DNA of 6,295 nucleotides from assembly GCA_913057885.1 (NCBI GenBank), contig CAJXOI010000052.1, positions 1-6,295 of the forward strand, given 5' to 3'. This document shows positions 1 through 5,886 of the stretch, in pieces. Both the position numbers and the translations under genes were made by a program. The notes under the pieces are model-generated. The model made no database searches. It was not told where the DNA came from and was given only the letters and a program-made list of their open reading frames with translations. Position 1 is the first letter of the stretch; each line of letters begins with the position of its first letter. The stretch comes from an uncultured Micavibrio sp. (GTDB taxonomy: Bacteria > Pseudomonadota > Alphaproteobacteria > Micavibrionales > UBA1664).

Positions 1-1
1 A

Positions 2-703
2 GGGTCGTTGGAGCGTGATTTACTGGAAAAATATGGCGAGCCTTGCCCCGATGCCATGGTTGAATCGGCGCAACGCCATATTCAAATTTTGGAAGATCAT
101 GATTTTTTCAATTTTAAAATTTCGTGCAAGGCCTCAGACGTGTTTATGGCCTGTGCGGCCTATCAACAATTGGCGGAGGTATGCGATTATCCTTTACATT
201 TGGGGATTACAGAGGCCGGGGGGTTAAGAACAGGAACCGTGAAATCCGCCATTGGTCTTGGGTCGCTTCTCTGGGCCGGGATAGGGGATCCCATTCGCGT
301 GTCGTTGTCTGCTGATCCGGGTGAGGAAATAAAAGTCGGATTTGACATTCTCAAATCTGTGGGCCTACGCCATCGCGGAGTGAATATTATTTCTTGCCCG
401 TCATGTGCCCGCCAACAATTTCAGGTGATTGATACGGTCGCAGAGCTTGAAGAGAGGCTGGCGCATATCACAACGCCATTAACGGTGTCGATTATCGGAT
501 GCGTTGTGAATGGCCCCGGCGAAGCGTTAATGACTGACATCGGCCTAACGGGCGGCGGGTCAAATAACCATCAAATATATGTGGGCGGGGAAAAGGCACA
601 CAGATTTAACAGTGGTGATACATCTATCGTGGACCATATCGTTGAAATGGTCGAGGAAAAGGCCGCGCAAATTGAGGCATCAAAGCAAAAGCAGGCCGCT
701 TAG
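2..703 (+). CDS. ispG: 4-hydroxy-3-methylbut-2-enyl diphosphate synthase (IspG/GcpE), C-terminal part, 5' end outside window
   Basis: IspG is the [4Fe-4S] enzyme that converts methylerythritol cyclodiphosphate to HMBPP, the next-to-last step of the MEP isoprenoid pathway, in the cytoplasm. The frame is already open at base 2 and begins with [14 protein letters not shown], an internal IspG segment; I estimate that about 145 N-terminal residues (of about 370) are missing. The TTG at base 8 is therefore a Leu codon and not a start. Visible family blocks are [47 protein letters not shown] and [10 protein letters not shown]. The three cluster cysteines are at 395-397, 404-406 and 500-502, and the conserved Glu of NGPGE at 521-523, so the cluster-binding half is intact. 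One oddity: the usual GDT(I/L)RVSL reads GDPIRVSL, with Pro at 290-292. The C-terminus has an Ala/Lys/Gln-rich tail ending in a TAG stop. Confidence 0.97.
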   Translation, partial: GSLERDLLEKYGEPCPDAMVESAQRHIQILEDHDFFNFKISCKASDVFMACAAYQQLAEVCDYPLHLGITEAGGLRTGTVKSAIGLGSLLWAGIGDPIRVSLSADPGEEIKVGFDILKSVGLRHRGVNIISCPSCARQQFQVIDTVAELEERLAHITTPLTVSIIGCVVNGPGEALMTDIGLTGGGSNNHQIYVGGEKAHRFNSGDTSIVDHIVEMVEEKAAQIEASKQKQAA

Positions 704-705
704 GC

Positions 706-747
706 GTGCATATTTGATAGGTAGGACTATTGGGTCAAATACCGCAC
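706..747 (+). terminator. Hairpin downstream of ispG, possible terminator without a U-tract
   Basis: GTGC at 706-709 plus TATTTGA at 711-717 can pair with TCAAATA at 735-741 plus GCAC at 744-747. This gives an 11-bp stem interrupted by a 1/2-base internal bulge, with a 17-base loop. It starts 3 bases after the ispG stop, as a transcript end would. It is not a classic intrinsic terminator: the downstream strand is A-rich (ACAATAAAAAA), not T-rich. Alternatives are a 3'-end stabilising hairpin or a dyad operator for the gene at 800. Confidence 0.3.
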
Positions 748-765
748 TTCAAAACAATAAAAAAC

Positions 766-794
766 TTGTAATTAACATAGTCAAAAGCTATTTT
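766..794 (+). promoter_or_regulatory. Promoter-like -35/-10 pair directly abutting the start of the gene at 800
   Basis: TTGTAA (766-771) and TATTTT (789-794) are separated by 17 bases; each matches the sigma-70 consensus at 4 of 6 positions. The -10-like box ends only 5 bases before the ATG at 800, so transcription would begin at about the A of the start codon. No Shine-Dalgarno sequence is present. If real, the mRNA is leaderless. The region is AT-rich, so a chance match is possible. Confidence 0.4.
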
Positions 795-799
795 TCCTT

Positions 800-1378
800 A
801 TGCTAAGAGACTTTACCCGTTTTAAGTGCCGTGCTATTGAGGCTTTTAAAAGTGTTGCGGACATTATGGATACATTGGCGTTTATTGGTCCATCAAGGCG
901 CCATAACGTAATGCAAGCTATAAATGCATATGAAATGCTTACAGCAAAATTGGACCGCTTTGGCGATGAGCTGAAAAAGTATGATTACGGCGACCCTGTT
1001 CTTTTCAAATTCTGTGAAAAATTGAACAAAACTTTAGAGCAGAGAGCCTCAATTGATGATGTTCGAGCAGGGCTTCACAAATCAATAACATTTGAAGAAT
1101 GCTTTGAGTTATTAAATCCCGTTGTTGATGATGTGCTGCGTAATCCTGAGGCGCACGAGGACTTGTGTCGTATGATCAGGCCCTTCCAACTACTTAAGCA
1201 ATGGTACGATGACCTTGATCCTGAATTGAAAAATTATTGTGAGAGAACCAACCGTCGTGAATTTTATTATAGCTGTCCGTATATGTCTGTCAGACGTTGC
1301 ATAAACCCTATGGCTTTCCGCTATGAGGCGGTGAAAGCACTGTTGCCAAAGGGGGCTGTAATTATTACGCCGAATTAG
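800..1378 (+). CDS. Unrecognised 192-residue, probably cytoplasmic protein
   Basis: I do not recognise this protein or any domain in it. It is a long open frame in line with its neighbours, with ordinary amino-acid composition, so I take it as a real gene. It shows no signal peptide or membrane segment. It looks mostly helical and charged, with seven cysteines (10, 72, 101, 123, 147, 159, 167); the last three lie in an aromatic/Arg-rich stretch around FYYSCPYMSVRRC. The spacing does not match a zinc motif that I know. Arg codons include 6 AGA/AGG of 17, against about 5 of 56 in ispG, prfA, the Mur ligase and ald together, which hints at recent acquisition or weak codon selection. The ATG at 800 is chosen because it is the first in frame and follows a promoter-like pair; an in-frame ATG at codon 23 also lacks a Shine-Dalgarno. 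Function unknown. Confidence 0.8.
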   Translation: MLRDFTRFKCRAIEAFKSVADIMDTLAFIGPSRRHNVMQAINAYEMLTAKLDRFGDELKKYDYGDPVLFKFCEKLNKTLEQRASIDDVRAGLHKSITFEECFELLNPVVDDVLRNPEAHEDLCRMIRPFQLLKQWYDDLDPELKNYCERTNRREFYYSCPYMSVRRCINPMAFRYEAVKALLPKGAVIITPN

Positions 1379-1396
1379 TTGTTAGGGCTAATTGGA

Positions 1397-1425
1397 TTGC
1401 TCCTTTTAATAATTTGCTGTAAATA
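1397..1425 (+). promoter_or_regulatory. Weak promoter-like sequence upstream of prfA
   Basis: TTGCTC (1397-1402), a 17-base spacer and TAAATA (1420-1425) could serve as -35/-10, placing transcription start at about the ATG (1434). Each box matches consensus at only 3 of 6 positions. A better -10 alone, AATAAT at 1408-1413 (5 of 6), lacks a good -35 and would give a leader of about 14 bases. Neither is strong. The gap also has a 6-bp dyad, AATTAG (1373-1378) with CTAATT (1388-1393), overlapping the preceding stop codon. Confidence 0.2.
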
Positions 1426-1433
1426 GTCATCCC

Positions 1434-2495
1434 ATGTCCATTGAAGCGCGATTGCAACAAATTACTGACCGCCATGCGGAGCTGACATCCCTTATGTCTT
1501 CGGGGGAGTTAGAGGGCGATAAATTTGTTAAAATTTCTAAGGAATACGCCGATCTGGAACCTATTGTTCAGGTTATACATGAGTATCAAAAGGCCAAGGC
1601 TGAAGCGGCAGATTTACAAGAAATGCTGTCTGATCCCGAAATGAAAGCCATGGCAAAGGAAGAGTTGGACGCGATTGAGGCCAAATTGCCGGAGCTGGAA
1701 CATGCGGTAAAAATCGCGCTGATCCCAAAGGAAAAAACAGACAGCCGCAACGCCATTTTGGAAATTCGCGCTGGAACGGGCGGAGACGAGGCGGCGTTAT
1801 TTGCTGCTGATTTATTTAATATGTACAAAGGGTTTGCCTCCGTCAACGGATGGCGTATCGAAGTCGATTCCTTTTCCGAAAATGATCTGGGTGGGTATAA
1901 GGAAATTATTTGCACCATTTCGGGCAATAATGTGTTTTCAAAGATGAAATATGAAAGTGGTGGGCATCGTGTGCAACGTGTCCCGGAAACAGAAAGTGGA
2001 GGGCGCATTCATACATCCGCGGCAACCGTTGCCGTATTGCCAGAGGCAGAGGAAGTAGATGTTGACATTAAAACCGAAGATTTGCGCATTGATACTTTCC
2101 GATCTCAGGGCGCTGGTGGACAACATGTCAACACAACTGATTCCGCTGTTCGCATTACACACATTCCAACGGGTGTTGTGGCGGAATCTCAAGACGGCCG
2201 ATCGCAGCATAAAAACAAGGAAAAGGCGATGAGTGTCCTCAGGTCTCGTATTCTTGAGGCCGAAATGGAAAAGGCCGCGGCGGAACGCGCTGATGATCGT
2301 AAATTACAGGTCGGGTCGGGGGATCGTTCACAGCGCATCCGTACCTATAATTTTCCTCAAGGGCGTGTGACGGACCACCGCATAGGCCTGACCCTACATA
2401 ATCTGACAGGTGTCTTGGCGGGTGAGGGGTTGAATGAAATTACCGAGGCCTTGATTACCGAAGACAATGCATCACGCCTAGCGGAATTTGATTGA
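1434..2495 (+). CDS. prfA: Peptide chain release factor 1 (RF1)
   Basis: RF1 reads UAA and UAG in the ribosomal A site and triggers hydrolysis of the peptidyl-tRNA ester. The 353-residue length is normal for the family (E. coli 360). The N-terminal helical domain (about 1-100) is followed by [21 protein letters not shown] and the codon-recognition domain. The stop-codon tripeptide that is usually PxT reads PET at 184-186, followed by [15 protein letters not shown]. The catalytic GGQ is at 228-230 in [11 protein letters not shown], with SQHKNKEKA after it. PxT (not SPF) and the single-frame reading, without RF2's programmed frameshift, make it RF1. The start fits the family N-terminus ([17 protein letters not shown]); no Shine-Dalgarno precedes it. 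From memory prmC, which methylates the GGQ glutamine, often follows prfA; here a lipoprotein gene does. The stop is TGA. Confidence 0.98.
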   Translation: MSIEARLQQITDRHAELTSLMSSGELEGDKFVKISKEYADLEPIVQVIHEYQKAKAEAADLQEMLSDPEMKAMAKEELDAIEAKLPELEHAVKIALIPKEKTDSRNAILEIRAGTGGDEAALFAADLFNMYKGFASVNGWRIEVDSFSENDLGGYKEIICTISGNNVFSKMKYESGGHRVQRVPETESGGRIHTSAATVAVLPEAEEVDVDIKTEDLRIDTFRSQGAGGQHVNTTDSAVRITHIPTGVVAESQDGRSQHKNKEKAMSVLRSRILEAEMEKAAAERADDRKLQVGSGDRSQRIRTYNFPQGRVTDHRIGLTLHNLTGVLAGEGLNEITEALITEDNASRLAEFD

Positions 2496-2529
2496 TTGTG
2501 AATAGTTTTTATATTTGTAGCGAAAAGCT

Positions 2530-2557
2530 TTGTCAGCCAATACGAATATGATACGAA
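2530..2557 (+). promoter_or_regulatory. Promoter-like region with an 11-base-spaced direct repeat before the lipoprotein gene
   Basis: TTGTCA (2530-2535) is a 5-of-6 match to a -35 box. The best -10 by sequence, TATGAT (2547-2552, 5 of 6), sits only 11 bases from it, too close to act with it. At 16 bases lies the poor TACGAA (2552-2557), ending 6 bases before the ATG at 2564. The heptamer ATACGAA occurs at 2540-2546 and again at 2551-2557, start to start 11 bases, about one helical turn, as seen in some activator or repressor sites. No Shine-Dalgarno is present. Confidence 0.3.
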
Positions 2558-2563
2558 AAAATA

Positions 2564-3238
2564 ATGAAAAAAATATTGGCGCTTTTTCCACTTCTTATGA
2601 TTCTATCGTCCTGTGGTGGGGTTGGCCCTTTATCGACGGCTCAGGATTTTGAAATAACTCTAACGGGAACTGAAGCCGCTCATTGTATTCTTAGCACTAG
2701 AGACAATCGTTACAGCCTTATTGCACCTGGCGTCGCTTATATTGAGAGAGATCCTAAAGACCTTAAAGTTGATTGTAAGGATAATTTATCCCCACGTCGT
2801 CGTGTGGTTATGGTAGAGGCTTTCCTTAAAAATGGTTATTGGAATTACCCTGAAACGCTAGAGGTTAATTTCGCAACGATGGATAGTGGAAATATTATGA
2901 CAGGGTATAGGACACCTGATGGAATTTTAACGGAAAAATCGTTCAGCCGCGCCCCAGCAGACCGCAACATGTATGTTCACGCGCGTGACCCATATGATGA
3001 TCGCACTGCGATACCTCTGCCGGCACCTCTTTTATCGATCCCTAAAGAAGGCGAGGGAAAAGACATCGGAGTTGATAGTGATGACGATACAGGTGACCTC
3101 GAGGTTAATGATTTTGAGATGATGCTTGACCAGAAACTTACGGTGGAAACCAATAACTCTTCTGGATCACAAGACGTCCATACCCAAGATATTTACAAGA
3201 CTTATCAGGGGCGCAGATCATTCCCGGTTGAGCCTTAA
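2564..3238 (+). CDS. Probable outer-membrane lipoprotein of unknown function
   Basis: The first 17 residues form a lipoprotein signal: MKK, a hydrophobic stretch (ILALFPLLMIL) and the lipobox LSSC with Cys17 as the predicted acylated residue. The next residue is Gly, not Asp, so export to the outer membrane is expected by the E. coli rule. Residues about 30-75 contain two cysteines (41 and 71) framing a Tyr/Pro/Gly-containing segment (YSLIAPGVAYIERD...LKVDC), which reminds me of small beta-sandwich, PEGA-like envelope domains with a disulfide; this is a resemblance only. Residues 151-160 are Pro/Leu-rich and 163-190 strongly acidic, so the C-terminal third is probably disordered. The stop lies 2 bases before the Mur ligase start, so the two are probably co-transcribed. 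AGA/AGG make up 4 of 13 Arg codons, higher than in the neighbouring core genes. Secretion is well supported; function is unknown. Confidence 0.85.
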   Translation: MKKILALFPLLMILSSCGGVGPLSTAQDFEITLTGTEAAHCILSTRDNRYSLIAPGVAYIERDPKDLKVDCKDNLSPRRRVVMVEAFLKNGYWNYPETLEVNFATMDSGNIMTGYRTPDGILTEKSFSRAPADRNMYVHARDPYDDRTAIPLPAPLLSIPKEGEGKDIGVDSDDDTGDLEVNDFEMMLDQKLTVETNNSSGSQDVHTQDIYKTYQGRRSFPVEP

Positions 3239-3240
3239 TT

Positions 3241-4566
3241 ATGAAACCCTCTAACGGAAAAACATATTTTTTCTGCGGCGTTGGCGGTAGCGGGATGAGC
3301 GCCCTTGCAAAAATCCTTATATCGCGCGGGGGTGTTGTCCATGGGTCGGATCGTAATTATGATGCAGGGCGGTTTCCTGATCTTTATGACGCACTGGTAA
3401 AAAATGGTGTCACAATGCACCCCCAAGACGGCACGGGAATAACCTGTAAAATTGATTATCTGGTTGTCTCCAGCGCAGTTGAATCATCAATTCCCGATGT
3501 GGCGGCGGCACAAAAATTGGGTGTTCCCATCATTAAACGAGCGGAATTATTGGCCGAAATCTGTAACGCTGATAAAACAATCACCGTTGGGGGAACGAAC
3601 GGAAAATCAACCGTTACGGCCATGATTGGACATGTATTGCATGAATGCGGGCAGGGCCCGACCATCATCAATGGTGGGGGGATGTTGAATTTTAACCGAG
3701 ATAATGCCGTGATTGGACAATCTGATTGCATTGTGGCGGAAACGGATGAAAGCGATGGCACGATTACAAATTTTCATGCCGATATTGCGGTTTTGACCAA
3801 TATTTCCGAAGACCATAAATCTATGGATGAATTGTTGGATATTTTCCGCCTTTATCTCTCTCAGGCCAAAACATGCGTGTTGAATGTTGATTGTCCCAAT
3901 GTCCGTTTCATATCAAAAGATTACCCTGATGCCGTTACCTATTCGATGGATGATTATCCGGATGATCTTCGTTTATTAGTGCCGGGGGCTCATAATAAAT
4001 CAAACGCCATGGCTGCTATGGCGGTCGCCATGTCTTTGGGGTTAGACGATGCGCAAATTAAAAAAGCGCTAGCCTCCTTCAGAGGTGTCGTTAGCCGTCT
4101 TGAGGTCGTGGGGCACAAAAACGACATCATGGTCATTGATGATTTCGGGCATAATCCTGATAAAATTGCCGCAAGCCTCAAGACATTAAAAGAAGAAGGG
4201 CGTCGCCTGATCGTTATGTATCAACCGCATGGCTTTAAGCCCACGAGTGATCAAAAGGATGCATTGATTAAGGTGTTTTCGACATATCTTGACGTTTCGG
4301 ATCTTTTTTACATGCCTGATATTTTATATTTTGGCGGCACGGTAGATAAGGATATTTCCTCGGCTGATATTATTGATGTTTTAAAAAACAAAGGGATGAA
4401 CGCCATTTACACTCCCAATAAAGACGATATTCAAACCGATATTTTATCAAACGCTAAATCGGGTGATATTATTTGCATTATGGGGGCGCGTGATGATTCC
4501 CTTCGCCAAATGGCACGGGATATTTTTGAAAATCTTCCTGCTGGACAATCGTTTTGCACTGCATGA
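3241..4566 (+). CDS. MurC/Mpl-like Mur ligase family protein (ATP-dependent UDP-MurNAc amino acid or peptide ligase)
   Basis: Mur ligases use ATP to couple an amino acid or peptide to a UDP-MurNAc carrier through an acyl-phosphate. All three domains are visible in 441 residues. The N-terminal Rossmann-like domain has GVGGSGMSALA (13-23) and SSAV (77-80), as in MurC. The central ATPase has the P-loop GGTNGKST (117-124), ETDESDG (167-173) and TNISEDH (186-192). The C-terminal domain has PGAHNKSN (248-255), FRGVVSRLE (280-288), DDFGHNP (300-306), YQPHGF (327-332) and GARDD (415-419). The scaffold is MurC/Mpl, but several signatures differ: classic MurC has GTHGKTT, DDYAHHP and GAGD. The P-loop looks like MurD/MurE. 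It is also shorter than E. coli MurC (491) and has no other division/cell-wall gene beside it. I therefore do not call it murC. It could be a diverged MurC, a recycling ligase like Mpl, or a paralogue with a different acceptor. The start is 2 bases after the lipoprotein stop, without a Shine-Dalgarno. Confidence 0.88.
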   Translation: MKPSNGKTYFFCGVGGSGMSALAKILISRGGVVHGSDRNYDAGRFPDLYDALVKNGVTMHPQDGTGITCKIDYLVVSSAVESSIPDVAAAQKLGVPIIKRAELLAEICNADKTITVGGTNGKSTVTAMIGHVLHECGQGPTIINGGGMLNFNRDNAVIGQSDCIVAETDESDGTITNFHADIAVLTNISEDHKSMDELLDIFRLYLSQAKTCVLNVDCPNVRFISKDYPDAVTYSMDDYPDDLRLLVPGAHNKSNAMAAMAVAMSLGLDDAQIKKALASFRGVVSRLEVVGHKNDIMVIDDFGHNPDKIAASLKTLKEEGRRLIVMYQPHGFKPTSDQKDALIKVFSTYLDVSDLFYMPDILYFGGTVDKDISSADIIDVLKNKGMNAIYTPNKDDIQTDILSNAKSGDIICIMGARDDSLRQMARDIFENLPAGQSFCTA

Positions 4567-4579
4567 CAGGATTATGCTA

Positions 4580-4607
4580 TTCAAACCCGTTAAATCATGA
4601 ATAATAT
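4580..4607 (+). promoter_or_regulatory. Promoter-like sequence directly upstream of ald
   Basis: TTCAAA (4580-4585), a 16-base spacer and TAATAT (4602-4607) each match sigma-70 consensus at 4 of 6. The -10-like box ends 5 bases before the ATG at 4613, the same geometry as at the gene starting at 800. A transcript from it would be leaderless; no Shine-Dalgarno is present. The 46-base gap after the Mur ligase also allows simple read-through. Confidence 0.35.
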
Positions 4608-4618
4608 CGTCCATGATT
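4593..4618 (+). promoter_or_regulatory. Dyad AATCATG-N12-CATGATT spanning the ald start codon, possible operator
   Basis: AATCATG (4593-4599) and CATGATT (4612-4618) are a perfect 7-bp inverted repeat with a 12-base spacer. The dyad encloses the -10-like box (4602-4607), and its right arm contains the ATG at 4613. A dimeric repressor bound here would block transcription; in RNA the same pairing could mask the start codon. Genes for alanine dehydrogenase are often controlled by Lrp/AsnC-family regulators, but I do not recognise an Lrp consensus here. Confidence 0.35.
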
Positions 4619-5707
4619 ATTGGCATTCCCAAAGAAATTAAAAATAATGAAAACCGAGTTGGTTTAAACCCCGAAAGTGTCCGAATCTTAACTGAGGCGG
4701 GGCACAAGGTTATTGTTGAAACAAGCGCAGGACAGGGGATATACGCCTTTGACGAGGATTATATCACCGTGGGTGCAGAGATTATGCCCGATGCAGAGTC
4801 CGTTTTTGCCAAGGCAGATATGATCGTCAAGGTGAAGGAGCCTCAACCATCCGAAACCGCCATGTTGCGGGAAAACCAGATATTATTCACTTATTTGCAC
4901 CTTGCACCCGACCCTGTTCAGGCGCGGGGGTTGTTGGATTCGGGGTGTGTTGCCATTGCCTATGAAACCGTGACAGGGGAAAATGGGCGCGGTCTGCCAC
5001 TTTTACAACCGATGTCCGAAGTTGCGGGCCGCATGGCGCCAATGATGGGCACATTTTATGGGGCGAAACATTTTGGTGGGCGCGGACATTTGATTTCAGG
5101 CGTAAGCGGCACGCAATCCATGAATGTCCTCATCCTTGGTGGCGGGATTAGCGGCTTTAATGCTGCGCAAATTGCCGCGGGCATGATGGCGAATGTGACG
5201 ATTTTGGAATTGAATGATGAACGCGTTGCGCAGCTGAATGACTATTTTGGTGGCAATGTGTGGGCGATGAAATCTACACCGGATATTTTGGATACATTAT
5301 TGCCGCATGCCGATATGGTGATTGGTGCGGTGTTGGTGCCCGGGGCATCCGCACCGAAATTGATTAAACGGGATATGTTATCGGTGATGAAACCCGCCGC
5401 GATAATGGTGGATATCGCGATCGATCAAGGCGGGTGTTTTGAGACATCCAAACCCACAACTCATGCCGACCCTATTTATCAGGTGGATGGCATCAATCAT
5501 TATTGTGTGGCGAACATGCCTGGGGCTTATCCGCTGACATCGACGGCCGCGCTCAACATTGCAACCTTACCTTATATCATGGATATTGCCGATAAGGGTT
5601 GGGAACGGGCGTTGCAGGATCGCAAGGGCTTTATGGATGGGCTCAATGTCAAGCATGGAAAGATAGTTCATCCTGCGGTTGCTGAGGCTTTGGGCTTGAC
5701 TTTATAG
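4613..5707 (+). CDS. ald: Alanine dehydrogenase (NAD-dependent)
   Basis: Ald catalyses L-alanine + NAD+ + H2O to pyruvate + NH3 + NADH, reversibly, in the cytoplasm. The 364-residue length and whole-length wording match the family (about 370). The N-terminus MIIGIPKEIKNNENRVGL carries the substrate-binding Arg15. Lys75 (VKVKEP) and the catalytic His96 (YLHLAPD) are in place. The NAD-binding fold has GGGISG at 176-181. IGAVLVPGASAPKL, VDIAIDQGGCFETS with the catalytic Asp at 271, and HYCVANMPGAYPLTST complete the signature. No key residue is missing, so activity is likely. It differs from the related transhydrogenase alpha subunit by ending at about 360 residues with PAVAEALGL. The ATG at 4613 gives the canonical N-terminus; no Shine-Dalgarno precedes it, and a dyad overlaps the start. 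Next to a Mur ligase it could supply or remove L-alanine for cell-wall synthesis or recycling (inference); nitrogen or carbon use of alanine is the general role. Confidence 0.97.
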   Translation: MIIGIPKEIKNNENRVGLNPESVRILTEAGHKVIVETSAGQGIYAFDEDYITVGAEIMPDAESVFAKADMIVKVKEPQPSETAMLRENQILFTYLHLAPDPVQARGLLDSGCVAIAYETVTGENGRGLPLLQPMSEVAGRMAPMMGTFYGAKHFGGRGHLISGVSGTQSMNVLILGGGISGFNAAQIAAGMMANVTILELNDERVAQLNDYFGGNVWAMKSTPDILDTLLPHADMVIGAVLVPGASAPKLIKRDMLSVMKPAAIMVDIAIDQGGCFETSKPTTHADPIYQVDGINHYCVANMPGAYPLTSTAALNIATLPYIMDIADKGWERALQDRKGFMDGLNVKHGKIVHPAVAEALGLTL

Positions 5708-5713
5708 GAAAAT

Positions 5714-5731
5714 AATCATATTGTGATGATT
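5714..5731 (+). repeat. Small dyad AATCAT-N6-ATGATT just after ald
   Basis: AATCAT (5714-5719) and ATGATT (5726-5731) are a perfect 6-bp inverted repeat starting 7 bases after the ald stop. Another AATCAT at 5754-5759, followed by four T, could pair instead with the ATGATT arm and form a weak AT-only terminator-like hairpin with a 22-base loop. The half-sites equal the inner six bases of the dyad at the ald start (4593-4618). Being short and AT-rich, they may be chance. Confidence 0.25.
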
Positions 5732-5763
5732 GTAATAGAACGTCTGCCAAGAAAATCATTTTT

Positions 5764-5844
5764 CCGTAGTCTCCGTGGTCTCATTCTTTAAAATCAATGG
5801 GTTAGCAATTTCAATTGAGACCACGGGAACCACGGTGACCACAT
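5764..5844 (+). repeat. Inverted array of five 9-base units (consensus RACCACGGN) between ald and the aminopeptidase gene
   Basis: The left arm has two tandem units read on the opposite strand, CCGTAGTCT (5764-5772) and CCGTGGTCT (5773-5781). The right arm has three direct units, AGACCACGG (5818-5826), GAACCACGG (5827-5835) and the decayed TGACCACAT (5836-5844). Together 5764-5783 pairs with 5816-5835: 17 Watson-Crick pairs, one G-U and two mismatches over 20 positions, of which the inner 11 (CCGTGGTCTCA with its complement) are perfect. The loop is 32 bases (5784-5815). No T-run follows, so it is not an intrinsic terminator. Flanking CATTTT copies at 5757-5762 and 5849-5854 could be an insertion footprint but are weak evidence. 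A dispersed intergenic repeat (REP-like), a multi-site operator or an RNA structure are all possible. The pattern is clear; the function is unknown. Confidence 0.85.
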
Positions 5845-5886
5845 TTCGCATTTTAAAAGACTTGCAAATCAGGTAATTTACTTTTT

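Noticed and set aside
8..10. TTG at base 8 as the ispG start codon
   Set aside because: The frame is open upstream to base 2, and the residues there belong to the middle of IspG (GSLE), so the gene is simply cut by the window edge.
1373..1407. Intrinsic terminator after the gene at 800 (AATTAG/CTAATT stem with TTTT at 1404-1407)
   Set aside because: The stem is only 6 bp and mostly A-T, and the T-run starts about 10 bases after it, so it would not terminate efficiently.
1983..1991. PET instead of PVT/PAT in the RF1 stop-codon recognition tripeptide
   Set aside because: Only the middle residue differs, and it varies among RF1 proteins; I recall PET and PDT in alphaproteobacterial RF1. The P and T are kept and it is clearly not SPF, so there is no reason to propose altered stop-codon use.
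1586..2210. Open frames on the minus strand opposite prfA
   Set aside because: They lie wholly within a certain gene, and their predicted proteins are Ser/Cys/Met-rich with no recognisable domain, as expected of antisense shadows.
3241..4566. Folylpolyglutamate synthase (FolC) because of the GTNGKS P-loop
   Set aside because: The N-terminal GVGGSGMSALA domain, ETDESDG and PGAHN motifs are specific to the MurC/Mpl type, and FolC begins directly with the ATPase domain.
3456..4707. Minus-strand open frames across the Mur ligase and the start of ald
   Set aside because: They overlap well-supported genes, show low-complexity composition typical of reverse-complement frames, and resemble no protein known to me.
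5708..5886. A CRISPR fragment or transposon end in the ald-aminopeptidase gap
   Set aside because: The repeats are only 9 bases, in contact with one another and without spacers, and no cas or transposase gene is nearby. The possible CATTTT flanking duplication is too short and AT-rich to prove insertion.
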